Of a DNA stretch of 64,000 nt, positions 52,322 through 61,923 are shown piece after piece; position 1 is the stretch's first letter; each line of letters starts with the position of its first letter. The DNA lies in contig NZ_JACHWN010000007.1 in NCBI RefSeq assembly GCF_014191375.1, forward strand, positions 248,001 through 312,000. Direction: 5' to 3'. Position numbers and translations under genes: made by a program. The notes under the pieces were generated by a model. It saw nothing but the letters and a program-made list of their open reading frames with translations, made no database searches and was not told the origin of the DNA. This DNA comes from Mesorhizobium sp. RMAD-H1 (GTDB taxonomy: Bacteria; Pseudomonadota; Alphaproteobacteria; Rhizobiales; Rhizobiaceae).

Positions 52322-53591
52322 CTCCACGCAAAAGGCCTGCACGAAGCAGCGTCCCGGTATCCCGGCCCGGTGATGTTCCGAAGCGAATTCCCTTCGCTTC
52401 CGGACCGAAGCCCGCCAGCAGGGCTACGGCAAGCGCCACCACTGCGACGACGCTGGCAAGGGCTAAGGCATAGTCGCCGCCATAATGCATGGCGATACCC
52501 GCCTGCATCGTGGCGTTGGCCGAGGCAAGGAGATTGCCGAGCTGGTAGGTAAGGCCCGGGAACGTGCCGCGTACGGCTTCCGGGGACAGTTCATTGAGGT
52601 GTACCGGTACTACGCCCCACGCACCCTGGACGGCGAACTGCATGAAGAATGCGCCCGCCGCCAGCAGGTATGGGCTCGTTGCATAAGCCCAGAGAGGGAC
52701 CAGCGGAAGCGCCAGGAGTGCGGCGATGACAATAGCACGGCGACGGCCCAGGCGTTGCGAAAGAGAACCGAATGTCAGGCCCCCGATAATGGCGCCGATA
52801 TTATAGACGACGGCAATTGCCCCGACGGCATGGCTGGAAAGCCCTCGCTGCGTCTCGAGGAACGTGGGGTAGATGTCCTGCGTCCCATGGCTGAAGAAGT
52901 TGAAGGCCGTCATCAGCACCACTGCCCATATGAACAGCCGGATATTGCCGCGAATGGCCGCAATGATCCCACCATCCGCTTTCGCGTGTGTACGCTCGAG
53001 GAACGCCGGCGATTCACTGACGTGGCTGCGGATATAAAGGACGAGCAGGGCTGGCACGGCGCCGACCATGAACATCCCGCGCCATCCGATCAGGGGATAG
53101 AGCGCAAAGAAGACGATCGAGGCGAGGAGATAGCCGGCGGGGTAGCCGGCCTGGAGCACGCCGGAAACAATGCCGCGCGCTTTCTCGGGAATGGTCTCCA
53201 TGGTGAGTGAAGCACCGACACCCCATTCCCCGCCCATCGCAATACCGTAGAGAGCACGCAGAGCGATAAGGACCATGAGTGAGGGAGCAAAACCCGATGC
53301 GAATTCCAGAAGCGAATAAAGCAGTACATTAATCATCAGGACCGGTCTTCGGCCGAAGCGGTCGGCGGCGAGCCCGAAGAGCAGCGCTCCCACAGGGCGC
53401 ATGGCGAGCGTGAGCAGGATGGCCACCGTCACAGCCTCGACATTCGTGCCAAATTCCTGGGCGATGTCCTTCAGCACGAAAACGAGGATAAAGAAATCGA
53501 ATGCATCCAGCATCCAGCCGAGGAAGCTGGCGATCACCACTTTCCGCTGTGATGACGTGAGCGTTTTCAATTCGGAGAAAATCACCATCAT
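52314..53591 (-). CDS. MFS transporter (sialate/carboxylate type)
   Basis: A 425-residue MFS protein with about twelve membrane helices. Helix 1 W-M-L-D-A-F-D-F-F-I-L-V-F and the loop motif D-R-F-G-R-R-P-V-L are typical of the NanT/ShiA/lactate (JEN-like) branch; the second-half repeat is L-G-R-R-R-A. G-G-E-W-G-V-G-A-S-L in helix 4 is also characteristic. Two adjacent ATGs (53591, 53588) follow GGGAGG. It lies beyond the end of the rhamnogalacturonan operon on the same strand, 400 bases away. Uptake of uronic or other carboxylated sugars would fit that context but is speculative. Confidence 0.85.
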   Translation of the reverse strand: MMVIFSELKTLTSSQRKVVIASFLGWMLDAFDFFILVFVLKDIAQEFGTNVEAVTVAILLTLAMRPVGALLFGLAADRFGRRPVLMINVLLYSLLEFASGFAPSLMVLIALRALYGIAMGGEWGVGASLTMETIPEKARGIVSGVLQAGYPAGYLLASIVFFALYPLIGWRGMFMVGAVPALLVLYIRSHVSESPAFLERTHAKADGGIIAAIRGNIRLFIWAVVLMTAFNFFSHGTQDIYPTFLETQRGLSSHAVGAIAVVYNIGAIIGGLTFGSLSQRLGRRRAIVIAALLALPLVPLWAYATSPYLLAAGAFFMQFAVQGAWGVVPVHLNELSPEAVRGTFPGLTYQLGNLLASANATMQAGIAMHYGGDYALALASVVAVVALAVALLAGFGPEAKGIRFGTSPGRDTGTLLRAGLLRGEK

Positions 53592-53991
53592 TCCCTCCCA
53601 ATATCAGCAATGAGCGGATGGAATTCGGGCCAACGCTGTTCGCATCGAGCCCGGTTTGCCCGATGGTTGGCAGCATGACGAGAATCTGGTGGCAGAAATC
53701 GAAGATATATGGGTCATTGCACGCTCCCTTGGCTTGTTGGGTGCGTGGCGCCGCGCGCAGAAACCCGATACGGGTTTCCACCGCTCAGTGTCACAGGGCA
53801 GGAGCTCTCACCGGGTGGTTGGAAGATGCCTCCCACAAGGGAGGTAGGCAGGTGCAGTTCTGCCAGCAAGGCATACTTCCAACACGATGCCGTGAATGTG
53901 GTTGCTGCCTGCCGGGCGGCCCGTTTGGAGGGCGACCAGGGACGACCGGGAAACGATGCCGCGCTCCCCGACGGCCGAATGCCGATTGGCT
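53592..53991. other. Intergenic region upstream of the MFS gene
   Basis: About 400 bases between the ATPase and the MFS gene. It includes a hairpin CCTCCC-ACAA-GGGAGG (53829-53844) without a T-run. A 37-codon minus-strand frame (53717 to 53604) has an AGGGAG site and could encode a short leader peptide, but no homology is recognised. Confidence 0.35.
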
Positions 53992-55071
53992 CTAAAGGCG
54001 CGATCCGGCTTCATCGAAAAGATGAAGATCTTTGGCATCAAATGTCAGCCGGATCGCCTCGCCGGATGCAAGGGCATGCTGCCCGGCAAGTACCGCCAGG
54101 AGCCGTTCGCCGCCCGACGCATGGGCGTGGACGACGGTTTCCGAGCCAAGTCCCTCGACCAGATCGACTTTCGTGCTGATGCACTGCTCCCCCGGTCCGG
54201 CCAGACGGATGTGATGCGGACGGATCCCGACGGTAATTGCCTGTCCGACCGCACCGCTCTGGGCTTTATGGGCAACGGTCAGCGTTTCTTCACCCAGAAC
54301 GGTTACGGTCGTCCCTTCTGAACCCACGCCGACGATGCTGCCCGACAGGAAATTCATGCTCGGTGCACCGATGAAGCCGGCGACGAACCGGTTGGCCGGG
54401 GTATTGTAGAGTTCAAGCGGGGTTCCCACCTGTTCGATCCGCCCGTTGCGCAGGACGACGATGCGATTTGCGAGCGTCATCGCCTCGGTCTGGTCGTGTG
54501 TGACATAAATCATCGTCGTCCGTAGACGCTTATGCAGGGCCGAAAGCTCGGCGCGCATGGAGATGCGTAACTCCGCATCGAGGTTCGACAAAGGTTCATC
54601 CAGAAGAAAGGCGGTCGGGTTGCGCACGATCGCCCGCCCGATCGCGACGCGCTGGCGCTGGCCACCGGAGAGCTGGCCCGGCCGGCGGTCAAGATAGTCG
54701 CCGATTTCCAGCATGCGGGCCGCTTCGGCGATGCGGCTTTCGATTTCGGCCTTCGGCATGCGGGCGTTCTCCAGCCCGAAGGCAAGGTTCTGCCGAACGC
54801 TCATATGCGGATAGAGGGCGTAGGACTGGAAAACCATGGCAAGGCCACGGTCGGCTGCCGGCACATCGTTGACATGGTTGCCGTCGATATGAATGTCGCC
54901 GCTCGTTGGTTTGTCGAGCCCGGCGATCTGGCGCAACAGGGTCGATTTCCCGCAGCCGGACGGGCCAACGAAGACGATGAACTCGCCGTCCCTGATGTCG
55001 AGGTCGATGCCGTGTAGTATCTTGACCGCACCAAAGGATTTGGTGACCTTTTCCAGTGTGATCCGGCCCAT
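53992..55071 (-). CDS. Sugar ABC transporter ATP-binding protein, UgpC/MalK-like
   Basis: A 359-residue CUT1 ATPase. Walker [11 protein letters not shown], signature L-S-G-G-Q-R-Q-R, Walker [12 protein letters not shown], switch His in T-H-D-Q-T-E-A, and a C-terminal TOBE region. AAGGAG sits 5 bases upstream of the ATG at 55071; a GTG at 55077 is in frame but too close to that site. It is the last gene of the rhamnogalacturonan-sugar operon. Confidence 0.94.
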   Translation of the reverse strand: MGRITLEKVTKSFGAVKILHGIDLDIRDGEFIVFVGPSGCGKSTLLRQIAGLDKPTSGDIHIDGNHVNDVPAADRGLAMVFQSYALYPHMSVRQNLAFGLENARMPKAEIESRIAEAARMLEIGDYLDRRPGQLSGGQRQRVAIGRAIVRNPTAFLLDEPLSNLDAELRISMRAELSALHKRLRTTMIYVTHDQTEAMTLANRIVVLRNGRIEQVGTPLELYNTPANRFVAGFIGAPSMNFLSGSIVGVGSEGTTVTVLGEETLTVAHKAQSGAVGQAITVGIRPHHIRLAGPGEQCISTKVDLVEGLGSETVVHAHASGGERLLAVLAGQHALASGEAIRLTFDAKDLHLFDEAGSRL

Positions 55072-55080
55072 GCGCACTCC

Positions 55081-56133
55081 TTATTTCAGACCCGACGTGG
55101 CGATGCCGCGGGCGATGAATTTCTGCAGAAACACGAAAACGAGAATGACAGGGATCATGGTGACGACCGTCATTGCCAGAATGTACTGCCACTGGACGTT
55201 AAGCTGGCCGGCATAGACGTTGAGCCCGACCTGCAGGGTGTAGAGAGAGGAGCGGCTGAGCACGATCAGGGGCCAGAGGAAGTCGTTCCAGCGCCAGACG
55301 ACCGAGAAGATCGCCAGGACCGCCAAGGCGGGGGCGGCGAGCGGCAGGACGATGCGCCAATAGATCTGCCATTCCGATGCCTTGTCCATGCGGGCGGCAT
55401 CGATCAGTTCGTCGGGAATGGTGAGCATATATTGGCGCAGCAGGAACACCCCGGTCGGCGTTGCGACCGTCGGGAGAATGACGCCCCAGAGATTGTTGAA
55501 AAGCCCGAGGGCGGAGACGACCGAATAAAGCGGCACCATGATGACGCCGAGCGGCACCATCAACGTTCCAACGATGATGATCAGGATCAGATTCTGTCCG
55601 CGGAACTTGTATTTCGACAGCGCGAAGGCGGCCATCGAATTGATCACCAGTGTGATGATGGTCGCCGTCACGGTGACGAAGACCGAATTCCAGAGATAGC
55701 GCAGGAAATCGAACTGCAGGAAAGGTTCCGTATAGTTGGACGTGGCGAATTCCACCATGTCCACGGGTTTGCGGTCGTTGATGTTGATCTTGTGGACTGT
55801 TCCCGGGTCCTTGGGATCGACCATCTGGGCGATGACGCCGATACGCCGTTTTTCGGCCAGCCTGGCGGTGGTTCCATCCGGCAGTTTCACCTCATAGAGC
55901 GGCAATGGCTTGTCAAAGCCTTCGACGCGGACTTCCTGTGTCACATAAGGGAGGATCGTCGGCGGGAATTTGGAAAGGGCGGCTGGTGATTTGAAGGAGG
56001 AGAGGGTCAGCCAGACGGCCGGGCCGAACATGATGATCAGCCCGCCGATCAGCCATGTCCAGGTAACAACATCGGTCCAGTGCCAGCGCTCGCCGCCCCG
56101 CCGGCGGGTGATGAATTGCCAGACTGTCGACAT
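55081..56133 (-). CDS. ABC transporter permease, MalG-like, with periplasmic insertion
   Basis: A 350-residue CUT1 permease, about 70 residues longer than usual. Between the first helix (W-L-I-G-G-L-I-I-M-F-G-P) and the second lies a polar insert of about residues 65-125 that should face the periplasm, including the K-L-P-D-G-T-T-A and V-D-P-K-D-P-G-T blocks. The EAA motif I-D-A-A-R-M-D-K-A and I-V-L-P-L-A-A-P are normal. Its start overlaps the preceding permease stop by one base. The insertion may contact the binding protein or substrate. Confidence 0.9.
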   Translation of the reverse strand: MSTVWQFITRRRGGERWHWTDVVTWTWLIGGLIIMFGPAVWLTLSSFKSPAALSKFPPTILPYVTQEVRVEGFDKPLPLYEVKLPDGTTARLAEKRRIGVIAQMVDPKDPGTVHKININDRKPVDMVEFATSNYTEPFLQFDFLRYLWNSVFVTVTATIITLVINSMAAFALSKYKFRGQNLILIIIVGTLMVPLGVIMVPLYSVVSALGLFNNLWGVILPTVATPTGVFLLRQYMLTIPDELIDAARMDKASEWQIYWRIVLPLAAPALAVLAIFSVVWRWNDFLWPLIVLSRSSLYTLQVGLNVYAGQLNVQWQYILAMTVVTMIPVILVFVFLQKFIARGIATSGLK

Positions 56134-57158
56134 CAGCGTTCTCCCTTCTTCTCGTTGCGGCGGGAGGCCGCCATCTGCATGAGGGTGAGCACCACCAGCA
56201 CGGCTCCCATCAGGATGGATGCAGCCGCGGCAAGTCCAGGATTCCTGAGTTCGGAGGCAAAGCCCGTCTCATAGATGTACTGGATCAGATACATGGTGCT
56301 GGTGCCCGGTCCGCCATGGGTCAGGACGAAGACTTCGTCGAAGACCTGCACCGCGCGGATCAGCGCCAGCACCAGAACCACGACAAGGTTCGGCATCAGC
56401 AGCGGCAGCGTGATCCGCCAGAAGACGCGGGAACGTGAGGTGCCGTCCATTTGCGCGGCCTCGTAGAGATCTTTTGGGATCGCCTGCAGTCCGGCCAGCA
56501 GGATCAGCGTGTAGAAACCCATATGCGCCCAGACGGAAACGCCTATCGCTGCTGCGAAGGCGGTGGTGCGGTCGGTCAGCCAGTTGAACGGCTCGCTGCC
56601 GAAGGTTTCATAGAGGATGAAATTCAAAAGGCCTTGGCGGTCCAGGATCCAGCGCCAGATGAGACCAACGACGACGGGCGACAGGAGAACCGGGAAAAAG
56701 AAAACGGCGCGCCAGAAACTGCGGCCGACAATCTCGCGATTGAGGATGATGGCGGTGATGAGCGAGACCAATATCATCAGCGCCACCTGGATGACGACGA
56801 ACCATGCCGTGTTGCCAGCCGCAATCCAGAAGCCGTCCTGCATGCAGCTGTTTGGATCGAGATAATTGGTGCAGGAGAATATCTGGCGATACTGATCCAG
56901 GCCGACATATTGCCGCTGATCAAGAAATATCTGCGCTCCGCCCGTCATCGAGTAGACGAAGTTGATAACGAAGGGGATCAGCACGAAAATCGTGAAGACG
57001 GCCATATTGGGCAGCAGAAAGAACGCGGCCATGCCCGTGCGTCCCGCAACCTTCTGCAGCGCCCTGAGGGGGATATCGATAACGCCCATGACCCGGCCGA
57101 CGACGGCCAGGACCAGTGAGCCGGCGGCGCTTCGGATGCCTTTTCGATTATCAGCCAT
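56133..57158 (-). CDS. ABC transporter permease, MalF-like
   Basis: A 341-residue CUT1 permease with a ~35-residue basic N-terminal extension. The first helix is F-F-L-L-P-N-M-A-V-F-T-I-F-V-L-I, followed by a periplasmic loop containing a Cys pair (C-T-N-Y-L-D-P-N-S-C). EAA motif Y-E-A-A-Q-M-D-G-T-S-R, then I-T-L-P-L-L-M-P. It is 55 bases downstream of the binding-protein gene. Confidence 0.91.
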   Translation of the reverse strand: MADNRKGIRSAAGSLVLAVVGRVMGVIDIPLRALQKVAGRTGMAAFFLLPNMAVFTIFVLIPFVINFVYSMTGGAQIFLDQRQYVGLDQYRQIFSCTNYLDPNSCMQDGFWIAAGNTAWFVVIQVALMILVSLITAIILNREIVGRSFWRAVFFFPVLLSPVVVGLIWRWILDRQGLLNFILYETFGSEPFNWLTDRTTAFAAAIGVSVWAHMGFYTLILLAGLQAIPKDLYEAAQMDGTSRSRVFWRITLPLLMPNLVVVLVLALIRAVQVFDEVFVLTHGGPGTSTMYLIQYIYETGFASELRNPGLAAAASILMGAVLVVLTLMQMAASRRNEKKGER

Positions 57159-57213
57159 TCACACCATCTCCGATGACCGGCGCGCGAGCGCGCCGGCTTA
57201 AGCGTCAAGCGGC

Positions 57214-58479
57214 TTATTGGGCTTCCCTGACCCTGTCGGCGATATCCTGGTCGATGCGTTTATAGGCCTCGTCAAGAGTGAGTTCGCCGGCCATGACCTG
57301 GCTGATGCGGCTGACGAGCGCGCCATAATAGGTGTCGGACCACTTCCAGCCGGGGAGCTTCTGGGCCGCGGGCGCCGTTGTCGAAGTAGCCTTGACAAAG
57401 GTGTTGAGCGCCGCCTTGGCCAGTTGGTTGTCGGTCTTGAAATCGAGATCGCCGGCAAGGACTTCCTTGTTCGCCGGCAGGAACAGTGTGCGTTCGGAGA
57501 ATTCCTTGACGACGGGCGTTGAGGCGAGGTAATCCATCACCCTGGCCACGTCCTTCGGGTTTTTGGTAGTCTTTATGGCGACGAAACCCGCACCGCCGGG
57601 CATGCCAGTGCAGGCGGTGGGACCGCATGGGCTGCCGGTCGCGACCCAGTCGAACGCATCGCCGATCTTGGTCATGAAATTCGGGATCTGCCAGGAGCCG
57701 GCATAGTAGAATGCCACCTGTGCGTTGATGAAATCATCGGCTGCCGGACGATAGGTGGTGCCGGCGGCAGAAACCCAGACGTCCTTCTCGGCGACCCCGT
57801 CCTTCGTCCAGCCGACCAGATCCGAGATGAACTTCTTGGCGCCGTCGTCGAGCGGCGCCGGCTTGCCGTCCGTGCCGATATAATTGGCGCCATAGGAGAT
57901 CGCCGGACCGGTGATGCGGTGACCGGAACGGTCGATCGCGAACGGGTAGGGGATCTGCTGGCTGTCAGCCACTTTCTTGGCGGCCATGACCCAGTCCTGC
58001 CAGGTCGCGCCTTCACCCGGAAGCGGTACGCCAGCCTGCTCGAACAGCGTCTTGTTGGCAAAACCGCCGGTCAGTGTGATCTGTGTCATAAAGCCCGGAA
58101 TGATGTCGGAGCCGTCGGGGCGCATCCAGTCAAGCTGGTCGCCATAATTCTTCTTCCAGAAATCGACATCCTTCAGATGGGGCGTCAGGTCGAGCCAGTA
58201 ATGCGAGAGCGACTTCAAATTAGTGACGCGCGCGATATCCGGGCCGTGGCCGGCCGCGAGTTGAACCGGCAGCTGCTCCTTGATGGTCGAATAGGCCACT
58301 TCATCGACGGTGACGCGAATATCCGGATTTTCCTTCTCGAACCTCTTGATGAGGTCCTTGAAGACCTCTCCTTCGACGCCGTCCGAATACCACATGATGC
58401 GGACATCGCCAGCCCATGCCGCTGTCGTCGAAAACAGCGCCAAAGCGGCTGCTGCGAGAATTGCCTTGCTATTCATCAT
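57214..58479 (-). CDS. Sugar ABC transporter substrate-binding protein
   Basis: A 421-residue CUT1 binding protein. The Sec signal ends at T-A-A-W-A near residue 24. The mature start is D-V-R-I-M-W-Y-S-D-G-V-E-G, with D-I-A-R-V-T-N and F-V-A-I-K-T-T-K-N-P-K-D-V-A as further blocks. GGAGGA precedes the ATG at 58479 (58476 also possible). Because it sits with GH105 and KduI genes, its ligand is probably an unsaturated rhamnogalacturonan or galacturonan oligosaccharide. Confidence 0.91.
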   Translation of the reverse strand: MMNSKAILAAAALALFSTTAAWAGDVRIMWYSDGVEGEVFKDLIKRFEKENPDIRVTVDEVAYSTIKEQLPVQLAAGHGPDIARVTNLKSLSHYWLDLTPHLKDVDFWKKNYGDQLDWMRPDGSDIIPGFMTQITLTGGFANKTLFEQAGVPLPGEGATWQDWVMAAKKVADSQQIPYPFAIDRSGHRITGPAISYGANYIGTDGKPAPLDDGAKKFISDLVGWTKDGVAEKDVWVSAAGTTYRPAADDFINAQVAFYYAGSWQIPNFMTKIGDAFDWVATGSPCGPTACTGMPGGAGFVAIKTTKNPKDVARVMDYLASTPVVKEFSERTLFLPANKEVLAGDLDFKTDNQLAKAALNTFVKATSTTAPAAQKLPGWKWSDTYYGALVSRISQVMAGELTLDEAYKRIDQDIADRVREAQ

Positions 58480-58561
58480 CGTCTCCTCCTTCGATGAACG
58501 GTCAACCCGCAAGATGTATCTGACGGCGCCCCTCCTCCCGGACCACCGTCTAATTCGTCAC

Positions 58562-61090
58562 TCACCCCGAGCCGATCGGGCCCGTGGGAAGGGACTTCAC
58601 GATGCCTTCAACGCTCCATTCGGCGGGGTCCATTACTCTGCCCTCGGCCGCGATGCGGCCATCTGCGTGGAAGGTGACCGGACCATAGTCCGGGTCGTTG
58701 ATGACCAAGCTACCGTTTTCAGTCGGCGAAAGCAGGAGGCCCGCGAAACGGCTGGCAAACGCTTCTTCCGCCCCATCGTGCCCGGCATCGCCCAGCCGGA
58801 TGATCCAAGTGGCCTTACGTCCCGGCAGCCTGATCTCATTACCAGCAGTCGGCCCCTCGCCGACCAGTTCGAAGGGCGCGCTGCCTTTCAGCAGCACCAG
58901 GCCGTTTCCTGAGCGCGCCACTGCGGTATCGCCGGACACCGTCGATGCATCAAAGACCTGCCTTGGGAACCAGGCATGGGTGAAGCTTGGCTGTTCCGGA
59001 GCGCACTCGAAGATCATCACCGCGAGAGCGCGATAGTGCCAAAGGCGCGGCAGACTGCCTGATCCGCCCCAGTAGGACGGACGCCCATAGCCTGAATGGA
59101 TCGTCTCGCCGGGATGGTTGATCCAGAGCTGCGCATCGGGATTGTCGCCGAGCCGGATATGCAGGACCGTTTCCTGATAACCCCATTCATTCCAGCGGTA
59201 GCGTGCGGCTGTCCCGATCGAATAGGCTTGCGTCTTGTAATGGTAGAGGCGCGCCATCCGGTCCTGCCCCTGGGCGAAACACCACTCCTGCGCCTGGTCC
59301 ATCTGCCAGTCGGCAACCGCGGCGAGTTCTGGCGGGATATGCAGTCCGCGATCGCGGAGGCACAGCGCCAGCTGTGGCAACGCATGGACCCGTCTGCCGT
59401 AATTGCCGGTGCCCCAGATGAGGCGGGCAATGCCGGACAGCTCCAGCGAGCCCGCAGCCCGCAATGTGTGTTCATAGGAACGCCCCTGCGCCCCGGTCAG
59501 AATTCCGTGGTGGGCGGAGCGGGCAACGATCGTGACGAGCCGGCGGATGGCGTTGCGGGCGCGTTCGCGGATATCGGCGTCCGGCGCAAGTGCGAAGAGG
59601 GCCGCCAATCCCTTGAGGTCGATGGGAAAATATGGCGCGGAATTGAATTCGGCCATCTCCCACTTCTCGAAATGGTCGAGCCAGGCGCGAATGCGTGATA
59701 GGCCTACGGCGGATTGCTCGCGGCCGAGCCGCCCCGATCGCTTGAACCGCGCCTCGGGCAGAAGCGCGCCGGCGAGATAGGCGGCAGTGTGGAAGAGGAG
59801 CGCATGGTTTTCGGAAAAATACCACTGAACGTCGTTCCCCGGTTCGTCCATCCAATAGCGGTAGGACAGGATTGCCTCATCGATCTCAGCGACCACCTCC
59901 TGCGCGATATCGGGCTCGTAAACGATCCGGCACCATAAAAGCGGCACCAGCGCGAAGTCGGCGCAGTCGTGGCAATCCATGATCGTCGGCAGCGTATCGG
60001 CGATCATCCGGTCCGTTTCCGGCCCGAAGCGGCCGGTGCCGAGGCGGGCGAGCGCCGTCACATTATCCGGTTCGCCATAGACCGAAATCTCGTCCAGCGC
60101 TTCGCGGATCCGGTCGGCAATATTGGCGGGCGCTTTGCCCTGCCGCTCGGCATGGCAGATTTCGACGCCAAAGACGCGCGACGCGGTGAAGCCGCCGACC
60201 GAGAGATCGGCATGGAAATGCCGGAAGTCGGAGGGCAGCGCGTCCGTTTCGCCTACCACGATGCGGGTTTTGCCCGCCTGCAGGTGGCGCAGGATCTTCA
60301 TCGGCTCTTCACGCGACATGAAATCGCCGGCGATCGTCACCTCTGCCCTGGCATCGAGGGAGAGTGCGGCGGGCGTTACAAGCGCCACCTCGCCCGACCG
60401 GTAGACCGGTCGTTCGAAATGCATCTTGTCGAGCGCGGCTTCGATCTCCGCCGCCACTGTGGCCCGAATGGGCACCGGCAGCGCCTGCTCCGCTTCCGGG
60501 CCGGATACATAATCGAGCTGGAAGAAGTAGCGGGCGTCGCGTTCGGCGAGATCGTCGAAAAAAATCTCGATTTCGTTTTCACCGGCCTGCAACTCGACCG
60601 AAAACTCCTTTTTGGCTTCCAGATTGCGGATGTAATCGGCCATCCAGCCGATTTCAGTTCCGTTGACGAACAGAACCGCTCCCCCGCAGGTGCCGAGCCT
60701 CAATATCGCGGAACCGGTCTCCTTGGCGGTGATCATGGTCCGCGCCCAGGTGCCGATCACTGTCGGGCGGAACCAGAAGCCGGAGAGATCGACGCGCGGT
60801 GACCCGAAAGGCAGCCAGAAACGCGACAGGCTGAATGTGCCCGCAACATGTGGGTGCTTGCCCCGCCGTTCGGCAGCAAAATCGGTGCGGCAGGGATATT
60901 CGTGCGGAATGAAGTTCTTGTGCTTGGTCAGGAAGAAGAAGGGATCCATCTCCCCCTTCATGGGCTGGTCCGGCACGTCATAGCGCGCCTCGGCCGTCGC
61001 GCCGAGTTGCCAATACGTCAGTGGCAAGCCTTCACCGAGTGGGCGGCGGAGATAATCGATATTAGCAGCAGAGATAACAGCCATATTCAT
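58562..61090 (-). CDS. Unrecognised 842-residue protein in the GH105/KduI operon
   Basis: Large soluble protein with no signal peptide or membrane segment, so probably cytoplasmic. The N-terminal ~200 residues look beta-rich and contain a jelly-roll-like stretch (L-Q-A-G-E-N-E-I-E-I-F-F-D-D). Residues ~340-700 are rich in Trp, His and Arg helices reminiscent of an alpha/alpha toroid (G-R-S-Y-E-H-T-L-R-A; I-W-G-T-G-N-Y-G-R-R; H-S-G-Y-G-R-P-S-Y-W-G-G). The C-terminal ~120 residues look beta-rich again. That beta-toroid-beta layout is common in glycoside hydrolases, phosphorylases and polysaccharide lyases, but I do not recognise a family. It overlaps kduI by four bases, so it is part of the same pathway; an intracellular rhamnogalacturonan-oligosaccharide enzyme is the working guess. 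Confidence 0.75.
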   Translation of the reverse strand: MNMAVISAANIDYLRRPLGEGLPLTYWQLGATAEARYDVPDQPMKGEMDPFFFLTKHKNFIPHEYPCRTDFAAERRGKHPHVAGTFSLSRFWLPFGSPRVDLSGFWFRPTVIGTWARTMITAKETGSAILRLGTCGGAVLFVNGTEIGWMADYIRNLEAKKEFSVELQAGENEIEIFFDDLAERDARYFFQLDYVSGPEAEQALPVPIRATVAAEIEAALDKMHFERPVYRSGEVALVTPAALSLDARAEVTIAGDFMSREEPMKILRHLQAGKTRIVVGETDALPSDFRHFHADLSVGGFTASRVFGVEICHAERQGKAPANIADRIREALDEISVYGEPDNVTALARLGTGRFGPETDRMIADTLPTIMDCHDCADFALVPLLWCRIVYEPDIAQEVVAEIDEAILSYRYWMDEPGNDVQWYFSENHALLFHTAAYLAGALLPEARFKRSGRLGREQSAVGLSRIRAWLDHFEKWEMAEFNSAPYFPIDLKGLAALFALAPDADIRERARNAIRRLVTIVARSAHHGILTGAQGRSYEHTLRAAGSLELSGIARLIWGTGNYGRRVHALPQLALCLRDRGLHIPPELAAVADWQMDQAQEWCFAQGQDRMARLYHYKTQAYSIGTAARYRWNEWGYQETVLHIRLGDNPDAQLWINHPGETIHSGYGRPSYWGGSGSLPRLWHYRALAVMIFECAPEQPSFTHAWFPRQVFDASTVSGDTAVARSGNGLVLLKGSAPFELVGEGPTAGNEIRLPGRKATWIIRLGDAGHDGAEEAFASRFAGLLLSPTENGSLVINDPDYGPVTFHADGRIAAEGRVMDPAEWSVEGIVKSLPTGPIGSG

Positions 61091-61923
61091 TTCAAATCCG
61101 CCACGGGAACGGGATCAACGTCGGTATAGGCCTGATTTTCGCCAGTCATGCCCCAGACGAAGGCATATGGCCCGGTGCCGGCGCCCATATGGATCGACCA
61201 CGCGGGAGAGAGCACCACGTCTCCATTGGCCGCGATGAGATTACGGGTTTCGTCCGGCCGGCCCATCAGATGGATCACCCGGTCGGCATCCGCGAGATCG
61301 AAATAGCAATAGGCCTCCATGCGCCGTTCATGCAGATGCGGAGGCATGGTGTTCCAGACGCTGCCCGGAGCGAGATCGGTGATCCCCATCAAGAGAAGGC
61401 ATGAGGGAGCAACCTCCGGATGAATGTACATCCGCAAGCGCCGCTTGTTCGACCGGCTGTCCTCACCCAGATCGAGCGGCTTGGCGTCGTCCCTGGTGAT
61501 CAGGCGGTGCGGGATATCGCGGCCGGCCGGCACGGAGTTCATGTAGAAGCGGGCCGGTTTGGCCGGGTCGTCGCTTGCGAGCGTGATCTGTTCCGCCCCT
61601 CGGCCGATATAGAGGATATCACGGTTGCCGAGGGCGAAATCCTGGCCATCGACGGTGATCCTTCCGGCATTTCCGAGATTGGCGATGCCCATCTCGCGGG
61701 CGGTGAAGAAGAACGGTGTGCCGACATCCGAGCCGTCGCCGAAGCTGAGCGGCGTTTCCGCAGGGCAGGCGGCACCGACGACCATGCGGTCGACATGGGT
61801 GTAGGCGAATTCGATCCGGCCGGGCGCGAAAAGCCCCTCGACCAGGAACTCCGCCCTCAGCCGGCTGGTATCGAAGGAGGGGATGTCGTCGGGCGAGACG
61901 CCGTAAAGGATACGCATGGTCAT
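61087..61923 (-). CDS. kduI: 5-keto-4-deoxyuronate isomerase
   Basis: A 278-residue cupin enzyme that converts 5-keto-4-deoxyuronate to 2,5-diketo-3-deoxygluconate in pectin breakdown. The metal site is visible as P-P-H-L-H-E-R-R-M-E with a later His (W-S-I-H-M-G). Other signatures are Y-I-G-R-G-A-E and G-M-T-G-E-N-Q-A-Y-T-D-V-D. It overlaps both neighbours by four bases. The product of the GH105 enzyme spontaneously gives its substrate. The next enzyme, KduD, is not in this window. Confidence 0.95.
   Translation of the reverse strand: MTMRILYGVSPDDIPSFDTSRLRAEFLVEGLFAPGRIEFAYTHVDRMVVGAACPAETPLSFGDGSDVGTPFFFTAREMGIANLGNAGRITVDGQDFALGNRDILYIGRGAEQITLASDDPAKPARFYMNSVPAGRDIPHRLITRDDAKPLDLGEDSRSNKRRLRMYIHPEVAPSCLLLMGITDLAPGSVWNTMPPHLHERRMEAYCYFDLADADRVIHLMGRPDETRNLIAANGDVVLSPAWSIHMGAGTGPYAFVWGMTGENQAYTDVDPVPVADLK

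Noticed and set aside
53604-53717. 37-codon minus-strand frame upstream of the MFS gene
   Set aside because: A plausible AGGGAG site but no similarity or conservation evidence; too short to call.
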